Positions 1-11,405 of a stretch of 64,000 bases of DNA are shown piece by piece. Below the pieces are notes generated by a model, which saw only the letters and a program-made list of their open reading frames with translations, was not told where the DNA came from and did no database searches. Position 1 is the stretch's first letter, and each line of letters starts with the position of its first letter. The position numbers and the translations under genes are program-made. Source of the stretch: Taudactylus pleione (lineage: Eukaryota > Chordata > Amphibia > Anura > Myobatrachidae); the NCBI GenBank assembly GCA_031769625.1, contig JAUIMM010000126.1:2566001-2630000 (forward strand), in the 5' to 3' direction.

Positions 1-476
1 CCATTCCAACCACTTTATTCTCTTTCCAGGACCACCACCTGTACCGCGGGCATGGCGATATTCTTTGGCCATTTTTTCTTTAGTTTTATGCTTGCAATCC
101 CTGTAGCTATGCTTGCAAACGTCCACAGCTCTGGGTGCATGACCTACAGCAATGACTTTTTCCGAAATTGTAAGCCAGATGGCTGTCTATTCTCGGGAGC
201 TGTTGTCTGGGCCTTGCTGCATATGATTTTGTCAAGGTTTTTTAACACTTCTTCAACAAGAAGTGTTGGAGAAGCGGATGGCTTTACCACCTGCTGCCAC
301 ACTTGGGTCATCCAAATCAACATCATGTGCCTGTGTTTTCCACTTTTATTGTGCATTTTCTTCAATGCTTGCTTCTTCTTTTGCTGGCTTAGATCGTGAA
401 GATCTTCAGTGGGACTATTGGCTGACCCGGAACCTTCAGAAAAAGAACCAGGTTCGGAAGGCTGCTGGCTTGCCAT
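1..476 (-). pseudogene. Myb/SANT-like accessory protein of a Harbinger-type element, decayed fragment
   Basis: On the minus strand an open frame begins at 476 just after a splice-acceptor-like tract. It runs through a Ser/Glu-rich start (MASQQPSEPGSF) and a lysine-rich stretch to a stop near 144. In another frame, between about 100 and 20, the text reads KEKMAKEYRHARGTGGGP. This matches the RHARGTGGGP signature found in the intact SANT protein encoded at 23218-24504. That signature follows the third helix of Myb/SANT domains in Harbinger accessory proteins. The frame change between the two parts means the gene is broken or has lost an intron boundary. The 3' part lies outside the window. Assignment to Harbinger rests on this signature and on the terminal sequence at 2167; the transposase is not visible. 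Confidence 0.55.
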
Positions 477-2167
477 TTACTCTGTAAACAGACAAAAAAT
501 GGTATTACATGTATATTAACATGGGATTTGCAAATACAATATGTATTTGAGGTAATTAAAAAACATACCATTGCTGTATAGGGGGATGGGGGGCTGAGTA
601 AAAGTTATCTGATGATGGATGCATAAGTTTATGAAGTGTAGGAAGGATAGATTGTGATTGACTTCGAAAATGGGTGGTTGTATAAGTGTGTTTATTGTTT
701 TGGAGGGGTGGTGAATGTGATAGTTGTTTGGTGTGTGTGAGAATGTTGTTTTGATCTTTATTTAAATTATAGGAACATATATGATTGGAAACTAAAAAAA
801 ACAAAAGGGTGCTATCTGACACTTGGGTAGAGGAAGTGAGTGGAGGGGTCTTCTCCAGGAAATACACCCTTGGACACATGTAGTCTTGCCCCAGGCACAG
901 GCAGGGCAGTTGCTAGCGACTGGGTGTTGGTTATGGCACCTAGTACTTATGATGCCAAACAAAAATGATTGCAGATGACCTGACTGCTTCAAAAGGGCTG
1001 CACAGCACCAAACAGTGACCACCCAGCAGCATAACAAGCTGGACCAGTTTCAGGAGGCAATTAGTGTTTAGCTTGGGTTTTCCTATGGTGCACCATGCAA
1101 CAGGATGCAGTCTGCAACACACAGACAGAAAAAACAGGCACACTGGCAGAGGCATGTGAAACCTCAAATTGCAAGACTCTTCTGCCTGCACTCAACAAAA
1201 GTAAGTCTGGAACTGGGACAAGGCCAGGTTACTGTGGTGCTGGCAGCTGGAAAAGGAGTGCTGGCTGAGGATGGTTGGTAAGAACATGCTGGGTTGGAAA
1301 AGGTGTGTGCTGTGCTGTGTGAGTGCCGGGGTGATGAGTGCTGCATTGGGAGAAGGGTGATGTGAGATGTGGGGTGATGAGTGCTGTACTGTGTTTGGCT
1401 TGGGTGAGGGGTGGTGGTAGAGGGGTAAGTAATGTTCTGATCTGGCCTGTGCTGGGTCAGAGGTGCTATAATGTGTGATGTGCTGAAAGAGAGGTGCGGG
1501 GTGAGGGGTGCTCTGATATATGTTGGCAGAGGGGTGCTGTGTTATTTGAGTGGTGCTGTGCTGGGTGACGAGTGATGTGGTTTGTTTGGTGCTGGGAGCA
1601 CAACACAATGGTGGATGGTGTCACAGTACAGTGACACAGGACCCTTCAACAAACAAAGGCAAACTTGAAAAAAAAGCATGGGTGTCAGTGCAAAAACAAA
1701 TGAACTAGCTCAGTAATCTTTATAAGGACCATCTCTGCCATTTGTTCTTGAAGGTGATGTAAAATAGAAGTGGAATAACAGTGAGCAGGGTGGAGTAGTA
1801 ATGAGGAGTGTGTGTGAGTGTGGTTAGTTTGTGGTGGTGTAAAAATGGAAAATGTGCAGTGTGGTGCAAGTGGTGAAATTATCTTACCTAAATTAGCACC
1901 TTACAAACAGAACTCCGCGCGTCCTCTCTTCCTTGTGTCTTGCAAAATGGATAGCATAATCCCGCAATGTGAGGTCTCAAGATGCTACGCGTGACCTTTG
2001 GAACAAGTGCCTCTCGCATCCATATGCAGATTACACGCGTGATTTAGTTTACATTGTTTAGCGCAAAAAGTGTGAACACGCTTTGCAAAAATAAGGCGTG
2101 AGTAATGCATTGTTTTGAAATATGCGAGTTTAGGTGAAAATACGCGCCCAATTGAATATGCCCCTTT
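1..2167 (-). mobile_element. Harbinger-like DNA transposon, 5' part only (continues beyond the left edge)
   Basis: Read on the minus strand, the element starts at 2167 with AAAGGGGCATATTCAATT followed by a CpG-rich subterminal stretch (GGGCGCGTATTTTCACC). A long non-coding leader follows, then the SANT relic at 476-1. Such GGGGCATATT ends recur on the MITE at 2273-2612. The leader holds an imperfect GT-rich run on the plus strand (about 1200-1620, repeated GGTGCTGTGCTGGG-like motifs) and otherwise no coding signal between 480 and 1860. The other terminus is outside the window. Confidence 0.5.
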
Positions 2168-2272
2168 GGTTTGCTATTTTCTGTAGATTTAATTACAGTA
2201 TTATTGTTATTTGGTGTATATATTATTTAGTGGACAAAAGTTCCCATTAATATTGTTTATAAAAAGAGACAT

Positions 2273-2612
2273 GGGCATATTAAGAGAGGAGGGGGCCCAT
2301 GTTAACTCCCCTGTCTGGGGCCCCCTCCTCTCTTCCCAGCTGCCACCAGTGAACTAACAGCAGCGGTAGACTTCGGGCACTAGAGAGTGCCCGGAGTCCA
2401 CTGTGCATGCGCAGATCACTGGGGAAATGGCACAGCACAAAACGCTGGGAAAAAGGCTGCGGCGGCCATTTTCCAGGTGTTTTCTGTTGTGCTGCTCTGT
2501 GGGACATCGGAGGGATAAGTATAACAAAAAGCATGGGTGCAATGTGTGCAGTGCGGGGCCCCCCAGGGGCTTGTGTGCACCGCACACCCTGCACCCATTA
2601 TAAATATGCCCC
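2273..2612. mobile_element. MITE with GGGCATATT ends
   Basis: The element begins GGGCATATTAAGAG and ends ATAAATATGCCCC, so the ends are inverted copies of about 10 bases. The inside is GC-rich (GGGGGCCC tracts, TGCGCATGCGCAG-like and GGCGGCCATTTTCC-like pieces) in contrast to the AT-rich flanks. A diverged second copy in reverse orientation lies at about 60040-61800. The open frames inside are by-products of the high GC and are not genes. Confidence 0.6.
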
Positions 2613-2614
2613 TG

Positions 2615-3330
2615 TAAAGGGAACACAAAAGTCTGCTAATGTGGATCTACCTGGGAACTCTACTTCAGAATTAGATTCACAACTGGAAATGTTACCTCAA
2701 AAAATGCCCTGTCTAGTTGATAAGAATAATTTTTTTCCATATCAGTTAAACCAATGTCAAAACAATACTTGCTTTCATTTGATAACATATTTGATATGCT
2801 GCAAGTCTCAAGTAAAGCTTCTTTGGATCAGTTTGCAGCTAATAGAAAGCAGATTACGGAAGGAAAACAAAGGGTCAGTAACAATGAAGAGCAATTGCTA
2901 CAATGTCAGGGAATGAGAGTGGATCTAAAAGTAATTATTTTCTCCCTGCAGTAAAAAATAGAGGATTTATAAAACAAGAGCCTGAGAAATAATCTTCGGC
3001 TCTTAGGGATTGAGGAATCCATATAAGGAGCTGAGATAATGTCATTTCTCACTGCTGTTGTTACTAGTATTCTATAACCCTTTGACTAGAAGATTGAGAA
3101 GGTGCATAAACAAGGGTCAGAGAGTATGGCCAATAAGCCACTGCACAGGTAAATACTGTAAATGTGGTAAAGAGGTCTCCAGGAATATTTCAAGGTTTGT
3201 CCATTGCTGTCTTTTCAAAATTAAGGGAGATTAACCAAATCCAAGAAAGATGATACTGACTTCTGTACATTATTTCTGAACTGTAGGTGATGCTTAATGA
3301 AATGCTATTTTCTGGTTCCAAAAAATTTGC
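2615..3330 (+). pseudogene. L1-like LINE ORF1 relic
   Basis: The stretch around 2810-3130 translates, across frame breaks and stops, to a helical segment ending in a motif close to SLRNNLRLLGIEES, then VHKQGSESMANKPLHR. This matches the order of L1-type ORF1 proteins, where a coiled coil leads into (R)RNNLRxxGxPE and then xAHRxGxxRxxKPRPI. No poly-A tail or ORF2 is visible, so only a short old fragment remains. A 78-codon open frame at 3442-3678 has no recognisable content. Confidence 0.45.
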
Positions 3331-4380
3331 ATTTGTTATAGAGAACAACAGTTTATTTCAAACTGCACATACTGGATAAATTATTTTATTATTTTCTTTA
3401 CTGTTAATATATGGTCCAGCTGAGGATGACTATACAGCAGTATGTGGTCTGTGCCACTGCATAGAGATTGGGAATGTTTAAAAACAATTCTAAAAAAGGT
3501 CAATTACAATGTCTCCTTTACCCCAACTGACACACAAATCATGGCAGACACAAATTTGCATTCAGTTCATTTCGTTGTCTGTTGGATACCCAATAAAGAA
3601 ATGAAAGGTCTCTCAACAATTAAAGAAATGCAAACCAGGTATGATATTTCTTCTGGTAAGCCAATGGAAGGTGGGTAGATTGCGACTTTAAGTAACACTT
3701 GGATTCAAGAATGTATTCTAATAACAGATGGCAAAAGGAATAGAGGAGTGCCCAGAATTTTATTCTAAATTATTCCCATAAAATCAGTGTCTTAACACTT
3801 AAGGAAGTTTTCAATTAATTAATGGAATTAGCAGGTGAACAATTAACAGTGTAAATGATTTTCTAAACATAATTATCACATGATACATGCTTTGGATGTA
3901 GTGTTAAAAAACAAACATTTATTAACACAATAAGACAGATAAATTTTAAATGAAGTTTGCTATGACAATGCTTATTGAACAAATAATGATAACACATCTA
4001 CATACATAAATATAAACACAAAACAGTTTTCTTCAATTAAAACAGAAATAAAAACAGAAACTATATTAGCATGCTCATTTTGCTGCCTGGGCTAGACCAG
4101 ACACTGTGAACTAGGCACATCTGTAAAAAGACACACGGATGCATAAGAAACATGAATAGGTCACATTGAATATATGAAGTCCATGGGCAGATTCATTATT
4201 TCCATAGTTTTCTTATCAGGGAGGTATCTAATGGTGGCACATTAGGTGTATGGTTTACTGGTTACAAATAAGCATAGAGATCTCCTAAAACATGGATTAT
4301 GAAAAGTGTGTTTATTTTTATTTTTTGCCTAAAAAGGAAATATACCTACAGTACACTCACTTTGTCATTTCCAGCCAAAG
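3331..4380. other. AT-rich unique DNA, nothing recognised
   Basis: No repeat ends, conserved coding motif or RNA signature was seen. The single open frame (3442-3678) lacks homology that I can recognise. Confidence 0.5.
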
Positions 4381-4384
4381 ACAT

Positions 4385-4505
4385 TTCTCAAGTTTTCAAG
4401 CATATTTGGGGCTGGGCTATAAACATAGATGATTGACCATATGTTTAAAGGGCAGACTAGATGGGCCAAGTGGTTCTTATCTGCTATCAAATTCTATGTT
4501 TCTAT
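4385..4505 (+). mobile_element. CR1-like LINE 3' tail
   Basis: The segment reads GGGCAGACTAGATGGGCC, then AAGTGGTTCTTATCTGC, and ends in the short direct repeat ATTCTATGTTTCTATG. CR1-type LINEs end in tandem ATTCTRTG units instead of poly-A, and this GGGCCAAGTGGTTCTTATCTGC block is typical of their 3' region in tetrapods. Only the last 120 bases or so are present, as in most 5'-truncated CR1 copies. Confidence 0.65.
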
Positions 4506-4879
4506 GTATGTGACTATTGACTGAAGAATACATGGACTTACATTAACTCCTTGTTTACTTACAGTATATTCAATGATTAGCGGCAAACATTGTTATCGAA
4601 ATCAACTCATCTATGGAAGGGTTCATGCTCATATTAATATATATTATTTCATTCATTATCTGGATTAGTCTGTAATTATGACATCCAATATATAAATGAA
4701 AACATCTAGTAAACATTTAGTGGATTATGCTTATCTCTGAATGTTTATAAACCCATGGCATATTCAAGAGAGGGTGACTCAATAAGAAATTTGAATAAAA
4801 TATAATACAAAATAGACTTATGTTCCTTAAATCTGGACAATTCACTGTATGTGCGGTAAATTATGCTTTGACTGACCCA

Positions 4880-5720
4880 AAAGCCTACACATAAGCAAAG
4901 TCTTGTAGGCTGGAGTGAAAGATGCTAAGTGCATGTCAGAAGTACATATCAGGTGTTGGTGAAGGTCTGTAGGTGAGGATGAGTAATCTTTGCACAGTGA
5001 TGTAGCAGATGAAGAGCTGTGAGAGGGAGAATAAGAAATCAGTCTTCTTGTGCCATTTAAGACAAATTGAATCCTGTTTCCCTTTGTGAAGTGAATTGTA
5101 AGTAGGATTTAAAAGATGAGGGTTTTGGTTGCATAAGCAGTAAGAAAATGGTGTCCTCTAGCAATAATTTAAAGTTTGAGTTGATTGGACTATAAAAGAC
5201 TGTATGTGATGAGTAAAACATATATGAAGTCTAGGGTCACAGCAATTCAGTGGACTTGAGAGACTGATGAAATTGGAGTGTTGCTGATGGTGAGGGACAA
5301 TAGAGGGGATGTGTTTACTCTGGGAAGAGGGAATATCTAAAGCCCTGATTTGGAGTAGAGAAGGGTATAGGTTAGAGCAGAACAGTTATATTTTTCTGTC
5401 AAACTCATCAGATCCCAACAGATTGTTTGGAGTGGAGGTGTAGATGTGCCAGAGGCAGAGATTTGTGTGAGTGGTTTGGTAAATAGGAACTGGAGAGAGC
5501 TGTGAAAGTCAATGAAGTGAAGGGTGAGCAGGAGAAGAGGATGGTCAACAATATCAAAAGCAGCAGAGCAGTGCAGGTGGATGAATATGGAGAAGAGAAC
5601 CTAAGATTTGCTATAAGTAGATCAGTGGTCATATTGGTGAGGACAGTCTCAAACATTGCAAGCAGAAGTCGAATTACAGAGAATCAAGGCGGCAATAAGA
5701 GAAGAAACAGTTAAGAAGAG
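4880..5720 (-). mobile_element. L2 LINE relic
   Basis: This stretch is a diverged cousin of the L2 element at 14215-17232 in the same orientation. Shared blocks include the AAGCAAAGTCTTGTAGGC stretch near 4900 (compare 14690) and the block 5530-5690 (compare 15650-15780). The latter encodes the reverse transcriptase region around [15 protein letters not shown]. Many indels are present. The 82-codon frame at 5656-5408 is only a frame-shifted remnant. Confidence 0.65.
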
Positions 5721-6182
5721 GAACACAAGTTACTAAAGTAGTTTGATAACTGTTTAATGGAGGATTCAATGCAGAAAATACAGAATTAAGAAGTGATCAC
5801 TGCATGCAATCACTGGGATGCTCACACTTTTTGTAGCTACTGTAGAACCCCTTTCTTACTGTTTATCAGACTTGCTGAATAGCTAATTAGACCTTTTTTA
5901 AGGATCAATGCAGGAAAGCTTGATGGAGATTAAAGTATTAGCTTTAATCTGTTGGTCACTGGAACACAGCAGGATATTAAGATACACTAGTTCTTACAGT
6001 AGTCTTGAGGTAGGTAGCCCATTCCACACACCCCTTAATCTCTGAACCTCATGGAAAGATAAGATAGGTAACTTGCACATTTCACATTAACTATATTGTT
6101 TTGGAGTTGTTTGCCTCTGTGCCCACATTCAGCTAGAACTATGGTACGCACACTCCTCCAGCACTGGCATAGGGGGAGATAT
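5721..6182. other. Unique AT-rich DNA
   Basis: No repeat ends, coding signal or RNA signature was recognised between the L2 relic and the next MITE. Confidence 0.4.
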
Positions 6183-6648
6183 TGGAGGATATGTACAAAG
6201 CCTTGGAGAGAGATAAAGTGGAGAGAGATAAAGTACCAACCAATCAGCTCTTAACCAGTGAAGGATTTTACCAAGGGGCTGCAGCCCCCCTCTCTACCAT
6301 TTCAGTGAGCTAGTTGCAGTCCATAACTGCATTCGCTACACTGTGAGTAGCAGTGACTTCTCATTGGAAGTGCTGCCTTCCAGTCAAGCACAGGACAGGC
6401 AGTCCCGGGGGGAGGTGTTTTCCTGATGCCTAGAAGCCAGTGTTATGTACATGCACTGCACCACCGCCCTACTGCACATCCATTGTGCAGGCACCAGGAC
6501 TCGGCCAGCTGGACCAGCAGTGGTATGGTAGGAGTTGCTGCTGCCTCTGTCATTTTGCAGAGTGTGTTTGAAAAATGACAGGAGCTGATTGGGACATGCT
6601 TTATCTCTCTACACTTTCTCTCTCTTCAAGGCTTAGTACATCTACCCC
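6183..6648. mobile_element. MITE with GGGTATATGTACTAAGCC-type ends
   Basis: The left end (GGAGGATATGTACAAAGCC, then AGAGAGATAAAGT and AACCAATCAGCTC) is inverted at the right end (GAGCTGATTGGG, CTTTATCTCTCT, then GGCTTAGTACATCTACCCC). Total arms are about 75 bases with mismatches. A second copy starts at 62830. The centre (6265-6540) is GC-richer and may be a separate insertion. No transposase is present. Confidence 0.65.
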
Positions 6649-7230
6649 ATAATATTTTGACCACCAACTTAAACTTGCTTTGTCAAAAGGTTCTAGCACC
6701 ACCTCCAAGCTGAATAGCCTAGTAGCTTGGGTAGTTGAAAGGATCTGGAGCTACAGTTAAACATTGCCAGGTCCTCACTGGGTCATTGCAAAGCCTCACT
6801 AGTAAATCAGCTGACTGCATCAGAGAATTATTTACTGAAGATTCCCATAAAATTGATAGTTTACATAATAGTTGGATCCACCAGATAGATGCATCTATTG
6901 CGTAAAGCTGACAGGTACAATTAATAATAGGGTGCCAATAACATACATGTACAGTTACAAACACAGCTAATTAATGTACAATTTTATCCCGAATGGTTGA
7001 TCCCTGAATGGTAAAAAGAAACAGTATTCAATAAAACAATAACTCTGTCTAATCATCTGCAATTGTCAGGGAAAAGTGCTAGCTGTATTTTCTTTTTTCT
7101 TATGCTGAAATGTGACCCTTTAATGACATCCCAGGAATCGTTCTTCTGCCTTATTGGAACACTATAACTACTCATCTGGATAACATGCTTTCCTTTGCTT
7201 GGATGGGAAGAGCAGTTCTTAATGTACTGA
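6649..7230. other. Unique DNA, nothing recognised
   Basis: Mixed-composition sequence with no coding or repeat signature that I can support. Confidence 0.4.
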
Positions 7231-7720
7231 GGGCCTGATTCAGCGATGTATGCAAGCCCGATGTTTGCGTACATCTCAGATTGTTGTAGGTCTGCGCATG
7301 CGCAAGACCCGTTCTGTGCATGTGCCAAATGGGTCCTGCATGCCCACGAGCTGTGTCCCCAAATCACAGCATTATTGACAAGCTGCAATCATTTGTGGGT
7401 GGAGTGAGGGCGTGGTTGGCCTGCATTTATGAACATGGGAGCATGTTGCCCCCATTTTCTGGGAGTGCCGGGGCCAGGGTCTGCGTCTTCGGACGAAGAC
7501 TTCCTGACCGAGGCTGAGCAGGTACGTTACCCATTCTGAGTAAGCTTCAGCTTACTTCAACGGTCCTGATGGTGATCCAATGCAGCACTCGGATTGCAGA
7601 TGCTGAAAGGAGGCATCTTTTTCTACAGACGCCTCCTGCTTCATTAGATTATTAGTTGGACGGTATTGCCCAGCTAAATCCATGCGGCTGTGCAATACTG
7701 TCCATCTCTGAATTAGGCCC
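7231..7720. mobile_element. Harbinger-like MITE with GGGCCTGATTCAG ends
   Basis: It starts GGGCCTGATTCAGCG and ends CTCTGAATTAGGCCC, giving an inverted end of about 14 bases. The body contains short palindromes such as TGCGCATGCGCA and GTCTTCGGACGAAGAC. The flanking trinucleotides are TGA and AGA, so a target duplication is not preserved. The ends resemble those of the autonomous Harbinger at 18212-25546. Confidence 0.7.
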
Positions 7721-8059
7721 AGAGAGAGTAACTGCAGAAACATCATTGCTACTTGTGCACAAACTGGAGTATCTCTCAAGCAACTAAGGTTCATATAATT
7801 GCTTAGAACCGTGAGATCACTAAACACTGTTCTATGTTTCCTTTAATATACTTGATTGTTTCATTGATTTGCCTACTACAGTATATATTAAATGTTGCTC
7901 TGACACATAAGAGCCATAGAACTGATATATAACTGAAATAGCTTTTTGAGTGATCACTGAAAAGCCTTTCTGATCATTGACAAATCAATAAACATCGATG
8001 GTTGAATAACTTTAGTACAGAGAGATCTTTGGGTGTTCTTAATTCTTAATTTCCTATAC
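7721..8059. other. Unique AT-rich DNA
   Basis: No feature recognised. Confidence 0.4.
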
Positions 8060-8159
8060 AGTCAGAATTTTGGAATTTATGAACTACATCTATTTTACAG
8101 AGTATTTTTATTGTGAACCAGTAGGCTCTTAATGTATATTTTCAAACTCATAATTCATT

Positions 8160-9010
8160 ATTTGTTTGCTAGCATAGGTATTCCACACCTGCAGACTAGT
8201 ACTTGATAGAACCATATTTTGCTGCAATAACAGCTTTAAACCTGTTGGGGTAAGTTTCTACCAGGTTTGCAGACAGTTTGGTTGAATGATTGTGGACTGC
8301 AATATTCAAATAATGCCACAGATTCTCAATGGGATTGACATTTTGACTATGACTTGGATATTGTAGACCAAGTTATTGTTGTTCAACCACACCAGTGTTG
8401 CGTTGGCCTTGTGCTTGGGATCACTGCCCTGCTGAAAGGTAAACTTACCCCCAAACTTGTAGTTTTCTAGCAGACTGAAGCAGATTGTATTGCAGTACAG
8501 TATCTCCCTGATTTTGCACCATCCATCGGTCCTTCAGTTTTAGTAAGATGCCCATTGTGCAAATGCACCTTCGCAACATGATGCTGGCAGCCCCATACTT
8601 CACTGTTAGGATGGTATTTGCTGAGGAATGGGCAGTGTTAGGTTTGCACTAAACACAGCGATTTGAATTGGGGCCAAAAGCTCAATTTGTCCACAGGACC
8701 TGATGTTTTCTTTTAAATACCATAATTTGAAGTGTTTTTTTCTTCAGTAATGGATAAATTGTGTGCAGAACTCTTGATATGGTGGATTAATGCACTTTCT
8801 CTCCAGTCTCAGACACTGACAGTTTGTGGCTTCTTCGCAAGTCTCAGTCTTGTTCAGATGCTGAGTTTTGAAGGACGGCCTTGCATAGGCAGTGTCTGGG
8901 TGGTGCGATGCAGCTCCCGTGTCCTCAATTGATCCAACAGGGCTCACTGAGATATCCAAGCTATTGGATATTATTTTGCAGCCTTTTTCTTTCTTGTGCA
9001 TGACTAGAAC
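8160..9010 (-). pseudogene. Tc1-type DDE transposase, heavily decayed
   Basis: Read from 9010 down to 8160 in shifting frames, the text gives HHPDTAYARPSF, CTQFIH, KTEGPMDG, then a segment close to QQGSDPKHKANAT followed by a match to the PxxNPIENLW region. These are the order and spacing of a Tc1/mariner catalytic domain, in which DPKH marks the second catalytic Asp and PIE the final Glu. Many stops and frameshifts make it inactive. The amino-terminal helix-turn-helix region should lie right of the MITE insertion and is not clearly readable. Confidence 0.7.
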
Positions 9011-9013
9011 TTT

Positions 9014-9606
9014 GGGAGCAATTCAGACTCGGACACTAAGTCGCTATTGCTCGCATCCAAAAGGGGCCAGGTATGCAAATTACGCGATCGCACTGTAAGG
9101 ACACCCTCTATGTCTTAGAGAGTGATGGCAGAGTGAGCGCCCGCCTGTATAAAGATGCCCACTTTTCTTTCTTAGCACACGTCATCTCCAGGAAGTGTAT
9201 GATTAATCAGAATCATAGAGAACCACCGGAGCTACACGCAGCACTTGAGGTAGACCCTACCCACCGCAAGTACTGCGATCACTGCAGGCTGAAATACAAC
9301 CAAGTGACGTGTACAATGACGCTTCCATGCTAATTATGCACACCCATAAAACTCAGTTTTGACACCCAGACATGCCTGCGTTCGCAGCACCACTCCCCCG
9401 TTCGCAAGCACCTTCCCCTGTTACCACCCACAAATGGCACTATCTGTCACTCAAAGTAGCGTCCAGTCTGTGTACTATGAGTGCACAATTCCAGAGCGCA
9501 GTGAGTGACTCACACATACGCATATTAATTCATACGCATGCGCAGACAGGCGACTATCGGCCATAGCGTGCGTTCACAGCTCAGCGTCCGGGTCTGAATC
9601 AGGCCC
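9014..9606. mobile_element. Harbinger-like MITE nested in the Tc1 element, 3-bp TSD TTT
   Basis: The element begins GGGAGCAATTCAGACTCGG and ends CCGGGTCTGAATCAGGCCC, so the last 14 bases are inverted with a few mismatches. It is flanked on both sides by TTT (9011-9013 and 9607-9609). Removing it rejoins the Tc1 body. It contains CGCATGCGCAG-like palindromes and no transposase. Confidence 0.75.
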
Positions 9607-9948
9607 TTTATCTTTATTTCTCTTAGGATGGTCTTTGGTCTTCATTTTTACAGATTTCCTTAAGATTTGCAATATGACCAATGTTATTTGAATTATGGGT
9701 TATTTTATCCATAACAGTAAATTGATAGGGCCACATCTTTCATCTGTGTAAACTTGGAGCTTCCACAGCACATAGTTTTAATATTTATGCAAGCACCAGT
9801 TTTCCTTTGAAAGTTAAAAATAAAAAAGTTAATCTGTAGACAAATAATGAATTGTGAGTATAAAAAATTACTTTAAGAGCCTACTGGTGTTTTTTTCGTG
9901 TGTGTGTGTGGGGGGTTTGAATAATTTTGCAAGTCACTAGACAGACAA

Positions 9949-9950
<2 letters not shown>

Positions 9951-10014
<64 letters not shown>
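9951..10014. repeat. (GATA)n microsatellite
   Basis: Sixteen perfect GATA units, immediately right of the Tc1 end. Confidence 0.97.
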
Positions 10015-10015
<1 letters not shown>

Positions 10016-10954
10016 CTGACAACCTTATTTATTATAAGTCCCCAGCTGTCGTTTGGTTGCTAACTTGCTACATAAAATTCCTTCACTCCTCTGTATTTAT
10101 CTTGCTACAATAATTTTAGAATGTGGATTTTTTTTAATGGATTGTGTTGGCTGTGACTTATGTCATCAGCTCAATACGATTTGATGTTCCAAGTTACATT
10201 TAGAATATCTAAATATGTATGTTAATTGTTTTTTATCTTGGCACCACAATAATTAATTTGATTAATTACCTTTTACTTAAATAGTGATGTACTGTAACAT
10301 TAGCAATACACATGTGATAATTGTAATGCATTATTGCCCTTATTAAATAAAAACTATTCATGAAACACTTCTCTTTTTTTCAGGTAAAATGCAACTTTAG
10401 AAATGTGCCACAATGGATGGATGTTTTGTTTTCTGATTTACTGTATATTCAGCAAAATGTGAAGCAGTTTTTGTTGCTTGAGTGGTACATATTTTAGTTG
10501 ATATGGAAAAAATATGTTTATTTCATACCCAATGCTATTTCTGTAACTAAATAGAAATTCAATACAATTTTGAAAAGTTAAAAGATTCCAGTGAAAGGGG
10601 AAGAACAGCGAAAGCTATGTAAAATACTGTATTGGTATAAGGTCATTTGAGGGGCATTAGATTTCAGGGTCCAGAAGGATTTTGGAGAACAATAGTAGAT
10701 GATTGTATATTTTGTGCAACTTGTAGCAGATTTAAAAATATAGTTATAACACACAAAATTAAGACTTACATAATAGTATTATGAATAAATAACTATTAGA
10801 ATTCATGTTGCAGATTATTGAATTGTTGGATAAGTGGAAAGCTTGGTGCTGGGGAAATCAGAAAGAAGACCAGCAAAATAAATATTCTTAAGATTTATTC
10901 AGTATCATGTGACATATTTACATATAATCTGTCATGCATGTTTGACCAAATTAT
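10015..10954. other. AT-rich unique DNA
   Basis: No coding or repeat signature recognised. Confidence 0.4.
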
Positions 10955-11397
10955 TAGACATGTACGCTGACCCTTGTGTTCTAGTTTTGTCAAAATAATC
11001 CTCAAATGTTATGGTTTTGGCAAAATCAACCTTAAGTGTTTTGGTTCAGTTTCAGTTTTGGTTTTGGATTTCTTAAAAAAATTAATAAAACAACTAAAAT
11101 CATGTAACTTTGACCTGTTGATGTTCCTATAGTATTATTAACATCAATAACATTCAGTTTCAGTAAATTTTGACTGATTTTGGCACCTAAATTCACGAAA
11201 AAAAGGGACTTACATGCAATCAAAAACATGCAAGATCTGGTTTCTATAGATCCAAAATCCTACTTGTGAGAAGTCACGAGCTGAGATTCGGTTCTACTTT
11301 GTACCTCAAAAATGGTCAGAGTTGGGACTCGGTTCAACTTGGAACCCCAGAGTTCAAGTGTGTTTGGTTTTCAGTGAAAACTAACTGTTTATCTCTA
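10955..11397. mobile_element. hAT MITE with perfect 8-bp target duplication
   Basis: The element starts TAGACATGTACGCTGACC and ends TGTTTATCTCTA. It is flanked on both sides by CAAATTAT (10947-10954 and 11398-11405), an exact 8-bp duplication as made by hAT transposases. The inside has the TTTTGGTTTTGGCAAAA-type and TATTATTAACATCAATAA blocks. These also occur at 34000-34150 and at the 3' end of the hAT transposase element at 58132, so those three belong to one family. Confidence 0.85.
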
Positions 11398-11405
11398 CAA
11401 ATTAT

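Larger units (their letters stand above)
8060..9945 (-). mobile_element. Old Tc1/mariner element, interrupted by a MITE
   Basis: The block at 8117-8185 (ACCAGTAGGCTCTTAA through AATTCATTATTTGT) is repeated inverted at 9826-9889, giving arms of about 70 bases. The right end carries GGGGGTTTGAATAATTTTGC, the usual subterminal block of Tc1 elements. The outer boundaries are approximate (left end near CAGTCAG at 8059, right end near 9940). A decayed transposase lies between. The MITE at 9014-9606 splits the element. Confidence 0.75.

Noticed and set aside
3442..3678. Open frame of 78 codons
   Set aside because: No recognisable domain, and it lies in AT-rich DNA next to an L1-like relic; treated as chance.
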